Part shown: in pieces, positions 9,232 to 17,163 of the stretch
Position numbering within the stretch: position 1 is the stretch's first letter
Layout of the letters: every line of letters begins with the position of its first letter
Source of the DNA: Paraburkholderia acidipaludis NBRC 101816
Lineage (GTDB): Bacteria; Pseudomonadota; Gammaproteobacteria; Burkholderiales; Burkholderiaceae
Direction of reading: 5' to 3'
Length of the DNA: 64,000 nt
NCBI RefSeq assembly: GCF_000684975.1
Contig: NZ_BAXZ01000012.1
Location: forward strand, 62,001-126,000
Notes under the pieces: model-generated
What the model saw: only the letters and a program-made list of their open reading frames with translations
The model's database searches: none
What the model was told of the DNA's origin: nothing
Translations under genes and position numbers: made by a program

Positions 9232-9315
9232 ATGACCTCTTCATACGTTTTCGCGCTGATGGGTTTCCTCGCGACAGTCGTTTTCTCGTCGCTGGCAATG
9301 CTGGTGCTGCACTAG
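9232..9315 (+). CDS. 27-residue single-span membrane peptide
   Basis: The ATG at 9232 is preceded by GGAGGG about 12 nt upstream, a strong ribosome site for such a short frame. The product (M-T-S-S-Y-V-F-A-L-M-G-F-L-A-T-V-V-F-S and on to L-V-L-H) is one hydrophobic helix with a short polar N-terminus. It resembles the many small membrane proteins of bacteria, but no family is recognised. It stands alone between two small hypothetical genes. Confidence 0.5.
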   Translation: MTSSYVFALMGFLATVVFSSLAMLVLH

Positions 9316-9421
9316 CCGACGGGCGCGCACCGCGGGCAGGGTCCGCATTGCGCTGCCGATCCGGGTAAACCAGTAGCCGCACAGCCCTAAAGCCGCGGCT
9401 TCCCGTGCCGTTAAGTCCTTC

Positions 9422-9718
9422 ATGGACTCCATCCGTCCCATCCCCGCCGGCTACCTGATGTCGAATCTCATCGACCAGGATATTGCGCACATCCGCCGCG
9501 TGATGCCCTTGTCGCTCTCGGGCGATCTGGCCGGCCCGATCCTGCCCTCGCCCTACTGGCGCCAGCGCCTGCACCGCCTGCTCGACACTGGCCACGTGAA
9601 CAAAGGCCAACTGGGCGAGATCGACAGCCTGTTGCATTTGCTCGACGCGCACGACACGCGCAGCAGCGCGGACGCTTCGGCACACCATCGCAGCGCCGCC
9701 GGGTCCGCGCGCTGCTAA
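9422..9718 (+). CDS. Small hypothetical protein
   Basis: 98 residues; an internal ATG at 9458 (M-S-N-L-I-D-Q-D) is a reasonable alternative start, since neither has a clear ribosome site. The middle, with S-P-Y-W-R-Q-R-L-H-R-L-L-D-T-G-H-V and L-G-E-I-D-S-L-L-H-L-L-D, looks like a compact helical domain. The last ~20 residues are Ala/Ser-rich and disordered. No recognised family; no membrane segment. Confidence 0.55.
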   Translation: MDSIRPIPAGYLMSNLIDQDIAHIRRVMPLSLSGDLAGPILPSPYWRQRLHRLLDTGHVNKGQLGEIDSLLHLLDAHDTRSSADASAHHRSAAGSARC

Positions 9719-9880
9719 AACGCGCGCAGCCGCTGCGACGGCCCAAGGCCGGTCACCACCTCATTCCCCGTCCGCGCGACCGTGCCGGCAGGGCCCCACC
9801 TCGTCCCGCGCCACGGAAATCCTGGCGCCGCGCAAGGCCTCTCGGTCATAATGTCCGCAAAAATACCCAGAGAGGACTCC

Positions 9881-11284
9881 GTGCCCACGGCCCATCCGCG
9901 AGACCTGCTCCGGCAGGCACGCCAGCGTTACACCCAGCAGCAGATTGCCACCCATGTCGGCAAGGACGTCAAAACCGTGCGCCGCTGGGAAAAAGGCGAG
10001 ACGCCCTGCCCGGCCACGCTCGAAGCCGCCCTGCGCGAGCTTCTGCGCGGCGGCGCCGATAGCCCGGCGGCCGGCGCGCGGTTTCGCTTCGTCGACCTGT
10101 TCGCGGGCATTGGCGGCATACGCATGGGCTTCGAGGCGCACGGCGGCGAATGCGTGTTCACGAGCGAGTGGAACCCGTTCTCGAAGAAGACCTATCTGGA
10201 GAACTACACGCAGGACCACGACGGGCACCACGCCTTCGTCGGCGACATCACGACCTGCGACGCCGGGGCCGTCCCCGACCACGACGTCCTGCTCGCCGGC
10301 TTTCCGTGCCAGCCGTTCTCGATCGCGGGCGTGAGCAAGAAGAACGCGCTCGGCCGGCCGCATGGCTTCGAGTGCACGACCCAGGGCACGCTCTTCTTCG
10401 ACGTCGCGCGCATCATCGCCGCCAGGCGTCCCGCCGCCTTCCTGCTCGAGAACGTCAAGAACCTGCTCTCGCACGACCGCGGCCGCACGTTCGACGTGAT
10501 CCTCCAGGTGCTGCGCGACGAACTCGGCTACGACGTGCACTATCGCGTCGTCGACGGCCGCCATTTCACGCCGCAGCACCGCGAACGCATCATCATCGCC
10601 GGCTTCCGCGAGCCCGCGCCGTTCTCGTGGGACGCGCTCGCGCTGCCCGAAGAGGGGCCGCGCCTCGCCTCGATCCTGCATCGCACGGACGGCAGCGAAC
10701 CTGTCCTGCCGTGGGACGGCGAGCGCTTCTTCGACCACGCCGCGCGCCGCGTGCAGCCCCGATACACGCTTACGCCCGGCCTCTGGCAATACCTCCAGCA
10801 ATATGCGGAGAAGCACCGCGCCGCCGGCAATGGGTTCGGCTACGGCCTCGCGTTTCCGGAAAGCGTGACGCGCACGCTTTCGGCGCGCTATCACAAGGAC
10901 GGCAGCGAGATCCTCGTTCACCAGGGCGAAGGACTACGCCCGCGCCGCCTCACGCCGCGCGAGTGCGCGCGGCTGATGGGCTTTCCCGACACCTTCCGCA
11001 TTCCCGTGAGCGACACCCAGGCCTATCGCCAGTTCGGCAACAGCGTGGTGATGCCGGTGATGCGCGAAGTGGCGCGCACGATGATGCCGCATCTCGACGC
11101 CCTGCTGGCCACCGCCGGCGCCAAAGCGCACGCGCAGGCCCGCGCCGCAACGGCAGCCGAGCAAGCCCAGCCGAAGGCGCAGCCGCGCGCGAAGGCCAGA
11201 ACCGCCGGCACGACCGAGGCACCCGCCGTGCGCAGCCGGACAGCCCGGTCAGTGCGCACGCAACCGGCAGCCGAGGCGGCCTGA
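9881..11284 (+). CDS. dcm: DNA (cytosine-5) methyltransferase, Dcm type
   Basis: 467 residues from the GTG at 9881, chosen for the AGAGGA 5 nt upstream; an ATG at 9851 lacks such a site. Residues ~8-45 (L-L-R-Q-A-R-Q-R-Y-T-Q-Q-Q-I-A-T-H-V-G) form a helix-turn-helix-like region. The methylase core follows: F-V-D-L-F-A-G-I-G-G-I for SAM, G-F-P-C-Q-P-F-S with the catalytic Cys, L-L-E-N-V-K-N and P-Q-H-R-E-R. Blocks such as G-V-S-K-K-N-A-L-G-R-P-H-G-F and C-A-R-L-M-G-F match E. coli Dcm closely, so CCWGG is the predicted target. The last ~65 residues are an Ala/Lys/Arg-rich tail. vsr follows 35 nt downstream. Confidence 0.9.
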   Translation: MPTAHPRDLLRQARQRYTQQQIATHVGKDVKTVRRWEKGETPCPATLEAALRELLRGGADSPAAGARFRFVDLFAGIGGIRMGFEAHGGECVFTSEWNPFSKKTYLENYTQDHDGHHAFVGDITTCDAGAVPDHDVLLAGFPCQPFSIAGVSKKNALGRPHGFECTTQGTLFFDVARIIAARRPAAFLLENVKNLLSHDRGRTFDVILQVLRDELGYDVHYRVVDGRHFTPQHRERIIIAGFREPAPFSWDALALPEEGPRLASILHRTDGSEPVLPWDGERFFDHAARRVQPRYTLTPGLWQYLQQYAEKHRAAGNGFGYGLAFPESVTRTLSARYHKDGSEILVHQGEGLRPRRLTPRECARLMGFPDTFRIPVSDTQAYRQFGNSVVMPVMREVARTMMPHLDALLATAGAKAHAQARAATAAEQAQPKAQPRAKARTAGTTEAPAVRSRTARSVRTQPAAEAA

Positions 11285-11319
11285 CGGCGCGAGCGAAGAC
11301 ACGATAGCGGACGGCAACC

Positions 11320-11769
11320 ATGGTCGATGTCGTCGATCCCGCCACCCGCAGCCGGATGATGTCCGGCATTCGCGGGCGCAACACCCGGCCCGAGCGCGTG
11401 ATCCGCAGCCTGCTGCACCGGCGCGGTTTCCGCTTCCGGCTGGACGTGCGCGAGCTGCCGGGCCGCCCCGATATCGTGCTGCCGCGCTACCGCGCCGCCG
11501 TGTTCGTGCACGGCTGCTTCTGGCACGGCCACGGCTGCGCGCTCTTCAAGTGGCCGCAGACGCGCCCCGAGTTCTGGCGCGAGAAGATCGCGCGCAACCG
11601 CGCCAACGACGCGAAGGCGCTCGCCGCGCTTGCGGCGCAGGGCTGGCGCGTCGCGGTGATCTGGGAATGTGCGCTGCGCGGCGCCGGCCACGACCCGCAG
11701 GCCGTCGTCGAGCGCCTCGACGCCTGGCTCCGGGACCCCGCCTCGAGGTGGTTCGAAGCCCGCGCGTAA
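11320..11769 (+). CDS. vsr: Very-short-patch mismatch endonuclease
   Basis: 149 residues, full length for Vsr. It nicks 5' of the T in T:G mismatches that arise when 5-methylcytosine deaminates at Dcm sites. The family blocks are all visible: D-P-A-T-R-S-R-M-M-S-G-I-R near the N-terminus, L-P-G-R-P-D-I-V with the metal-binding Asp, H-G-C-F-W-H-G-H-G-C with the catalytic and zinc-binding residues, and V-I-W-E-C-A-L-R-G near the C-terminus. It follows dcm in one operon, which supports the same target for both. Confidence 0.94.
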   Translation: MVDVVDPATRSRMMSGIRGRNTRPERVIRSLLHRRGFRFRLDVRELPGRPDIVLPRYRAAVFVHGCFWHGHGCALFKWPQTRPEFWREKIARNRANDAKALAALAAQGWRVAVIWECALRGAGHDPQAVVERLDAWLRDPASRWFEARA

Positions 11770-11861
11770 GTGTCGTGCGCGGTGCTAAACTCGATCGACA
11801 AGCCGTGCGCGGCCCCATGCAAGGCGCGAGCCGGCAAGAACGCACGAGAAGGAGACAACCC

Positions 11862-12365
11862 ATGGCTGAATTCCGACTCTGGTCCGACGACTTCCCGAAC
11901 AACGGCTTCATGCCGAAGGCGCAGGAATTCGACGAACGGGCCTTCGGCGTGGACGGCGACAACGTTTCTCCCGCGCTGCAATGGGATGCGCCGCCCGACG
12001 ACACGCAGAGCTTCGCGCTGACCCTCTACGATCCCGACGCCCCCACGGGCAGCGGCTTCTGGCACTGGGTCGTCGTCAACATTCCGGTCGACGTGCGCGC
12101 GCTCGCCCGCAATGCCGGCAAGGCCGACGGCAGCCTGCTGCCGGGCGGGGCCCTGCAGCTGCGCAACGACTACGGCACGGTCGGCTTCGGCGGCGCGGCG
12201 CCCCCGCGCGGAGACAAGCCGCATCGCTACATCTTCCGCGTGCATGCGCTGAAGGTGCCGGAACTTCCGGTCACGCCCGACACGACCAATGCGGTGGCGC
12301 GCTTCATGACGCACCTGAACGAAATCGATTCGACGACCTACGTCGGGCTCTACGAACTGAAATAA
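11862..12365 (+). CDS. YbhB/YbcL-type PEBP (Raf-kinase-inhibitor-like) protein
   Basis: 167 residues from the ATG at 11862, preceded by AAGGAGA. PEBP-fold blocks are clear: N-V-S-P-A-L-Q-W, L-T-L-Y-D-P-D-A-P-T, F-W-H-W-V-V-V-N-I-P and H-R-Y-I-F-R-V-H-A-L. These line a small anion pocket in the family. No signal peptide, so cytoplasmic, as in E. coli YbhB. The bacterial role is not established. It follows vsr after 92 nt and may share its transcript. Confidence 0.9.
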   Translation: MAEFRLWSDDFPNNGFMPKAQEFDERAFGVDGDNVSPALQWDAPPDDTQSFALTLYDPDAPTGSGFWHWVVVNIPVDVRALARNAGKADGSLLPGGALQLRNDYGTVGFGGAAPPRGDKPHRYIFRVHALKVPELPVTPDTTNAVARFMTHLNEIDSTTYVGLYELK

Positions 12366-12484
12366 CCGCGCGTGCGCAAGCGTCGCCGGCAGCCCAGACG
12401 GCGCGGCCCATGCCTGCGCCGCCAGGCGCGATGCGTGCGCGCCCGCGAGCCATGCCGACCGCCCTTGCGCGCGCCCGCCAATCG

Positions 12485-13903
12485 ATGCCCACCACCACAT
12501 CCACGCTGCCCCATCCGAACGCCGATCCCGCCGCCGAGGCGGAAGCCGGCCTGCCTTTCCCGCAGCGCTATCACGCCATCGTCGTGGTGGCGCTCGGCAT
12601 CACGCTCGCCGTGCTCGACAGCGCGATCGCCAACGTCGCGCTGCCGACGATCGCGCGCCATCTCCACGCGAGCGAAGCGAGCTCGATCTGGATCGTCAAC
12701 GCCTACCAGCTCGCGGTGACGATCTCGCTGCTGCCGCTCGCCTCGCTCGGCGACCGCATCGGCTACCGGCGCGTGTATCTATGGGGGCTCGGGCTCTTCA
12801 CCATCGCGTCGCTCGGCTGCGCGCTCTCCACCTCGCTGCCCTTGCTCGCGGTCGCGCGCATGGTGCAGGGCCTGGGCGGCGCCGGCATCATGAGCGTCAA
12901 CACCGCGCTCGTGCGCATGATCTATCCGCGCAACCAGCTCGGCCGCGGCGTGTCGATCAACGCGATGGTGGTGGCGGTCGCGTCGGCGGTGGGACCGACC
13001 ATCGCGTCGGGCGTGCTCTCGGTCGCCTCGTGGCCCTGGCTCTTCGCGATCAACGTGCCGATCGGCGTCGCCGCCTACGTGCTCGCCCTGCGCGCGCTGC
13101 CCGTCAACCGGCCGCATCCGGCCCCCTACGACTACGGGAGCGCCGTGCTCAACGCGCTGGTGTTCGGCCTCCTGATCTTCGCCGTCGACGGCCTCGGTCA
13201 CGGCGAGCGCCGCGCGTGGATCGGCGCCGAATTCGCCGCGGCGCTCGTGATCGGCTGGTTCTTCGTGCGCCGCCAGCTGACCCAGCCGGCGCCGCTCTTG
13301 CCCGTCGACCTGCTGCGAATTCCCGTGTTCGCGCTTTCGGTCGGCACCTCCGTCTGCTCGTTCTGCGCGCAGATGCTCGCGTTCGTCGCGCTGCCCTTTC
13401 TGCTGCAGGACGCCTTCGGCTTCACCCAGGTCGCGACCGGCCTGCTCATGACACCCTGGCCGCTCGTGATCGTCGGCGCCGCGCCGCTCGCCGGCTGGCT
13501 CTCCGACCGCCACCCCGCGGGCATGCTCGGCGGCATCGGGCTCGCGCTGTTCGCGCTGGGGCTCCTGCTGCTCGCCACGCTCGGCGCGCATCCTTCCGCG
13601 TTCGACATCGGCTGGCGCATGGCGCTGTGCGGCGCGGGCTTCGGCACGTTCCAGTCGCCGAACAACCGGCAGATGCTTGCGTCGGCCCCGCGCGAACGCT
13701 CGGGCGGCGCAAGCGGCATGCTGGGGACGGCCCGCCTCACGGGCCAGACGCTGGGCGCGGCATTGGTCGCGCTGATCTTCGGTGTGGCGCCGCAGCACGG
13801 ACCCACGATCGCGCTCTATGTGGCGACGGGGTTCGCGGCGCTCGCCGCCGTGGTCAGCATGCTGCGGCTCGTGCCGGGCAACGCGGCAGGGACGCCGGAG
13901 TAA
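12485..13903 (+). CDS. MFS drug/proton antiporter, DHA2-like
   Basis: 472 residues with about 14 membrane helices, the number typical of DHA2 (QacA/SmvA-like) exporters. Motif A-like G-D-R-I-G-Y-R-R-V lies after helix 2, and the helix-1 motif L-D-S-A-I-A-N-V-A-L-P-T-I-A is a good DHA2 marker. A second half-repeat (G-W-L-S-D-R-H) follows. It probably exports cationic drugs or metabolites; the substrate cannot be read from sequence. Start is uncertain: no clear ribosome site at 12485, and in-frame ATGs lie upstream. No adjacent regulator. Confidence 0.85.
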   Translation: MPTTTSTLPHPNADPAAEAEAGLPFPQRYHAIVVVALGITLAVLDSAIANVALPTIARHLHASEASSIWIVNAYQLAVTISLLPLASLGDRIGYRRVYLWGLGLFTIASLGCALSTSLPLLAVARMVQGLGGAGIMSVNTALVRMIYPRNQLGRGVSINAMVVAVASAVGPTIASGVLSVASWPWLFAINVPIGVAAYVLALRALPVNRPHPAPYDYGSAVLNALVFGLLIFAVDGLGHGERRAWIGAEFAAALVIGWFFVRRQLTQPAPLLPVDLLRIPVFALSVGTSVCSFCAQMLAFVALPFLLQDAFGFTQVATGLLMTPWPLVIVGAAPLAGWLSDRHPAGMLGGIGLALFALGLLLLATLGAHPSAFDIGWRMALCGAGFGTFQSPNNRQMLASAPRERSGGASGMLGTARLTGQTLGAALVALIFGVAPQHGPTIALYVATGFAALAAVVSMLRLVPGNAAGTPE

Positions 13904-14138
13904 ATTCCCGCACACGGGCCCCGCGCCGCGCACGCCTGACTACACTACCCAGTACATACCTCGTCGCACTCCGCCGCGCGGCCGCTGACCCATTTCCTGG
14001 CGGCGCCGCGCTCAGCGCGCGTCGCCGGCCGAGCCTGATCAGTCGTACTGAGCAGCCCCCGGTTCGCGCACGCTCCGCGCCTTGCCGCGTCTTTCGTCCC
14101 TTCACGGCGCCTCGCGCGAGGTCAAAAGGGGGATTGCC

Positions 14139-14708
14139 ATGTCACTGATCGTCGCTGGACGCTTCACCACCTTCCCCGCCGCCGAGGCCGTCGCCGAAAA
14201 GCTGTTCGCGCGCGGCTTCGTCGAGGAAGACGTCAACCTTTTCTTCGTCAATCCGCGCGGGCAGCATGCCCGTCACGCGGCGCACGCCGCAGCGCCTCAC
14301 GCCGCCCTTCCCATGTCGCCGCATCTCGCGCGCAACCTCACGGCCGGCGCGGTCGCCGGTGCCGTGGTGGGCGTCGTGATCTTCGGCGGGATGTCGGCGT
14401 CGTTTCCGATCGTCGTGATCGCGGCGGGTGTGGGTGCGTGGGTCGGCTCGCGCATCGGCATCAGCGCGAGCCGGCCGCACGTCGACGAGCATCATGAACG
14501 GGTGCTGCGCGAAACGCGCAATTCGGGCGTGCTGCTCGCGGTGCACGTGTGCGCCGAAAACCAGGCGATCGCCGCCGAGGTGCTCGGCGAAGCCGGCGCC
14601 ACCGACATCGAGCGCGCCTCCGGCCACTGGCAGGGCGGGCACTGGGCGGACTTCGATCCGACCCGCTCGCCCGAGCCCTATGGAGAAGCGGGCCAGCAGC
14701 AGGCCTAG
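14139..14708 (+). CDS. Glycine-zipper membrane protein, stress-protein-like
   Basis: 189 residues from the ATG at 14139 with AAGGGGG just upstream. The N-terminal ~35 residues (V-A-G-R-F-T-T-F-P-A-A-E-A-V-A-E-K-L) form a small alpha/beta unit like those in general-stress protein 17M-type proteins. A His/Ala-rich linker follows, then a double hydrophobic Gly-rich stretch at about residues 65-108 (G-A-V-A-G-A-V-V-G-V-V). A C-terminal alpha/beta unit then repeats the first pattern (L-L-A-V-H-V-C). Probably inner-membrane; function unknown. Convergent with otsA. Confidence 0.65.
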   Translation: MSLIVAGRFTTFPAAEAVAEKLFARGFVEEDVNLFFVNPRGQHARHAAHAAAPHAALPMSPHLARNLTAGAVAGAVVGVVIFGGMSASFPIVVIAAGVGAWVGSRIGISASRPHVDEHHERVLRETRNSGVLLAVHVCAENQAIAAEVLGEAGATDIERASGHWQGGHWADFDPTRSPEPYGEAGQQQA

Positions 14709-14819
14709 CCCAGGGACTGGCGACGGACTGCCGAAGGACTGCTGCAACGCAACGCGGCGGCTCGAAGGCCGCCGCGTGGGTGGGACCGTGCGCGCCCGAC
14801 AAGGCGCGCGCAGCAAGCG

Positions 14820-16262
14820 TCAGCCAGCCTTCGCCTTCTCGGGCGAAGGGGCGGGCACCGCGCCGCGCGCCTTCGCCGTCACGGAAGCCGCGGTCGCCAC
14901 GCTGCGCAGATCGGCAAGGAACGAGTCGCGCCATACCGAAAGATTGTTCAGGCGCAGCCCCGCCATCATGTCCTCGTAGCGCGAACGCCGTTCGGCAAGC
15001 GGCATCGAGAGGGCCCGCTCGAGCGCCTCCGCGGTCTGGTTCAGATCGTAAGGATTCACGACGAGCGCGCCGGGCATCTGCTCGGCCGCGCCCGCGAACT
15101 GCGAGAGCACCAGCACGCCCGGATCGTCCGGGTTCTGCGATGCCACGTACTCCTTCGCAACGAGATTCATGCCGTCGCGCAGCGGCGCCACGAAGCCCAC
15201 GTGCGCGAGCCGGAACAGGCCCATCAGCAGATTGCGCTCGTATTTGCGGTTCAGGTACTGGATCGGCGTCCAGTCGAGCTGCGCAAACCGGCCGTTGATG
15301 CGGCCCGCCTCGCCTTCGAGGTTGCGGCGGATCGTCTGGTAGGTCTGCACGTCGGAGCGTGTCGGCGGCGCGATCTGCAGCAGCGAAACGCGGCCGTGCC
15401 AGCCCGGCCCGTTCTGCAGCAGGCGCTCGAACGCCTGGAAGCGCTCGGCGAGACCCTTCGAATAGTCGAGCCGGTCCACGCTCATGATCAGCCTGCGGCC
15501 ACGCATGGCGTCGCGCAAGCTGCGCACGGACTTGCGATCGGTGAACTGCCCGGCGGCCTCCGCGATCGCATCGGGGTAGATGCCGATCGGATAGGCGCCC
15601 ACCTTCAGGAAGCGCTCCCAGGCGTGCACCATGCCGTCCTCGCTCGCGCTGCCATGGCCGCCGCGCTCGATGTAGTCGAGAAAGGCCTGGCGGTCCGCGT
15701 CGGTCTGGAAGCCCACCACGTCGTAGTGGCACATGAACTTCATCAGTTCTTCGTGCGGCGGCACCGAGCGCATCACCTCCGGCACCGGCAGCGGAATGTG
15801 CAGGAAGAAGCCGATCGGATTCTTCACGCCGAGGTCGCGCAGGCAGCGCGCGAAGGGGATCAGGTGATAGTCGTGGATCCAGATGATGTCGTCGGGCTCG
15901 ATCAGCGGCTGGAGCTGGCGTGCGAGCGTCACGTTCACGCGCAGATAGCCGGCGTATTCCTGGCGCTCGTAGCGCGCAAGGTCGTTGCGGTAGTGGAAGG
16001 TGGGCCAGAGCGTCGTGTTCGAGAAACCCTTGTAGTACTGGTCATAATCGCGCCGCGTGAGGCCAACCGTCGCGTAGGTGACGCTGCCCTGCTGCTCGAT
16101 GACCGGAGACGACGGCTCCGCAACGGTTTCGCCGCTCCAGCCGAACCATACGCCGCCCGTTTCCTTGAGCGCATCCAGCACGCCCACGGCAAGGCCTCCT
16201 GCTGCGGGTCGTCCTTCCTGTGTCGGCGCGACGCGGTTCGATACCACGATCAGTCTGCCCAT
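14820..16262 (-). CDS. otsA: Alpha,alpha-trehalose-phosphate synthase
   Basis: 480 residues, a complete GT20 enzyme. It joins UDP-glucose and glucose-6-phosphate to give trehalose-6-phosphate. Family blocks: N-terminal L-I-V-V-S-N-R-V-A, W-I-H-D-Y-H-L-I-P, H-I-P-L-P-V-P-E, the D-R-L-D-Y-S-K-G-L loop and R-D-G-M-N-L-V-A-K-E-Y for nucleotide-sugar binding. An AGGAGG sits about 7 nt before the ATG. No otsB phosphatase is present here, so trehalose release needs a gene elsewhere. The disordered tail (~25 residues) is Ala/Lys-rich. Small stress-like genes lie upstream on the same strand. Confidence 0.96.
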   Translation of the reverse strand: MGRLIVVSNRVAPTQEGRPAAGGLAVGVLDALKETGGVWFGWSGETVAEPSSPVIEQQGSVTYATVGLTRRDYDQYYKGFSNTTLWPTFHYRNDLARYERQEYAGYLRVNVTLARQLQPLIEPDDIIWIHDYHLIPFARCLRDLGVKNPIGFFLHIPLPVPEVMRSVPPHEELMKFMCHYDVVGFQTDADRQAFLDYIERGGHGSASEDGMVHAWERFLKVGAYPIGIYPDAIAEAAGQFTDRKSVRSLRDAMRGRRLIMSVDRLDYSKGLAERFQAFERLLQNGPGWHGRVSLLQIAPPTRSDVQTYQTIRRNLEGEAGRINGRFAQLDWTPIQYLNRKYERNLLMGLFRLAHVGFVAPLRDGMNLVAKEYVASQNPDDPGVLVLSQFAGAAEQMPGALVVNPYDLNQTAEALERALSMPLAERRSRYEDMMAGLRLNNLSVWRDSFLADLRSVATAASVTAKARGAVPAPSPEKAKAG

Positions 16263-16461
16263 TGCGGCAATCCTCCTGTTTCGTTATTCAAAGACTCTGC
16301 TTTTCAAATGAATGCAAATTTCGTGCCGCCTGCGCGGCAGGACATATTCGACAAGCTGCGACAAGGCGCGGCCCGGCGCACGCGCGAGCGCACTCCGCGC
16401 GATATTCGCGCCCGTTCAAACATTCGATAGCGTGCGATGGAGCCTGGCCGGAGCCGGGCGC

Positions 16462-16686
16462 TCAGGCGTCCTGTTCCGAGCCGAGATCGCGCTGGTACTC
16501 GAGACCCTCGGCCCGCGAGCCGCCCTGATTGTGCTCGCCGTCCGGCGGAATGCCCGGCGCGGGGCGGTTCTGGCCAGCCGGGTCGGGCACGGCCATCGGT
16601 GGCGGATTGCTGCCCTTCTGTTCTCCGTCACGCGGGCCACGCTTGCCCGGGTGACGTGCGGAGCGGCGCAATGCAGGGTGTCTCAT
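16462..16686 (-). CDS. Small hydrophilic disordered protein
   Basis: 74 residues from the ATG at 16686, with GGAGG about 8 nt upstream. The product is highly charged and Pro/Gly-rich, with R-H-P-G-K-R-G-P-R-D-G-E-Q-K near the start and no hydrophobic core, so it should be intrinsically disordered. No family recognised. The strong ribosome site and hydrophilic make-up argue for a real gene. Its position upstream of otsA is compatible with an osmotic or desiccation role, but that is only inference. Confidence 0.5.
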   Translation of the reverse strand: MRHPALRRSARHPGKRGPRDGEQKGSNPPPMAVPDPAGQNRPAPGIPPDGEHNQGGSRAEGLEYQRDLGSEQDA

Positions 16687-16826
16687 CTCGAAGCCTCCAG
16701 CGGAAGGCCGCCACATGGAGGTGGCGCTCTTACAGTCTAGGGGTCGCCGCGTGAAAATGCCGGTAAAAATGGTGCAGCGCTTGTAAGTCGTACATAAACG
16801 TCCTGGGCGGGCCGTCGCGCAGCCAT

Positions 16827-17072
16827 TCAGCCCGCGCGGGCGATCCAGCAGGCCCAGCGGGCCCAGCGCATCGAGGCCGCGCGGCCGGCCCGGGCCGGCG
16901 GTCGGGGACGGCGGCCGGCCGAGCGCGGGACTTCGCCGGGCTCCGGCGGCGGATCGCCGACGGGCGGCACGTCGGGACTGTCGGGTTCACCCGGCGGCGG
17001 ATCGTCGGGTTGCGGCGTGTGAGCCATCGAAGGCTGGACGCGGAAGTGATCGGCGGCTCGGCAAAACGGCAT
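16827..17072 (-). CDS. Small proline-rich hypothetical protein
   Basis: 81 residues from the ATG at 17072, with GAGGAG 6 nt upstream; an internal ATG 16 codons later (M-A-H-T-P-Q-P-D-D) could be the true start. The middle is a run of P-P-G-E-P-D and P-P-V-G-D-P-P-P-E-P-G units. The last ~25 residues are basic and Trp-containing. No family recognised. It starts 91 nt after the response-regulator gene stops, on the same strand. Confidence 0.45.
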   Translation of the reverse strand: MPFCRAADHFRVQPSMAHTPQPDDPPPGEPDSPDVPPVGDPPPEPGEVPRSAGRRPRPPARAGRAASMRWARWACWIARAG

Positions 17073-17163
17073 GGCTGACTCCTCGGGGGCACTGTCCCAA
17101 GCGTTTGCAAGAGACATACCGCGCACAAAACCCGGCCGCCGGAGCCGGTCGCAAGGCCTCGCC

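Noticed and set aside
8659..11769. Genomic island inserted at tRNA-Arg carrying dcm-vsr
   Set aside because: I saw no repeat of the tRNA 3' end downstream, no integrase and no change in base composition.
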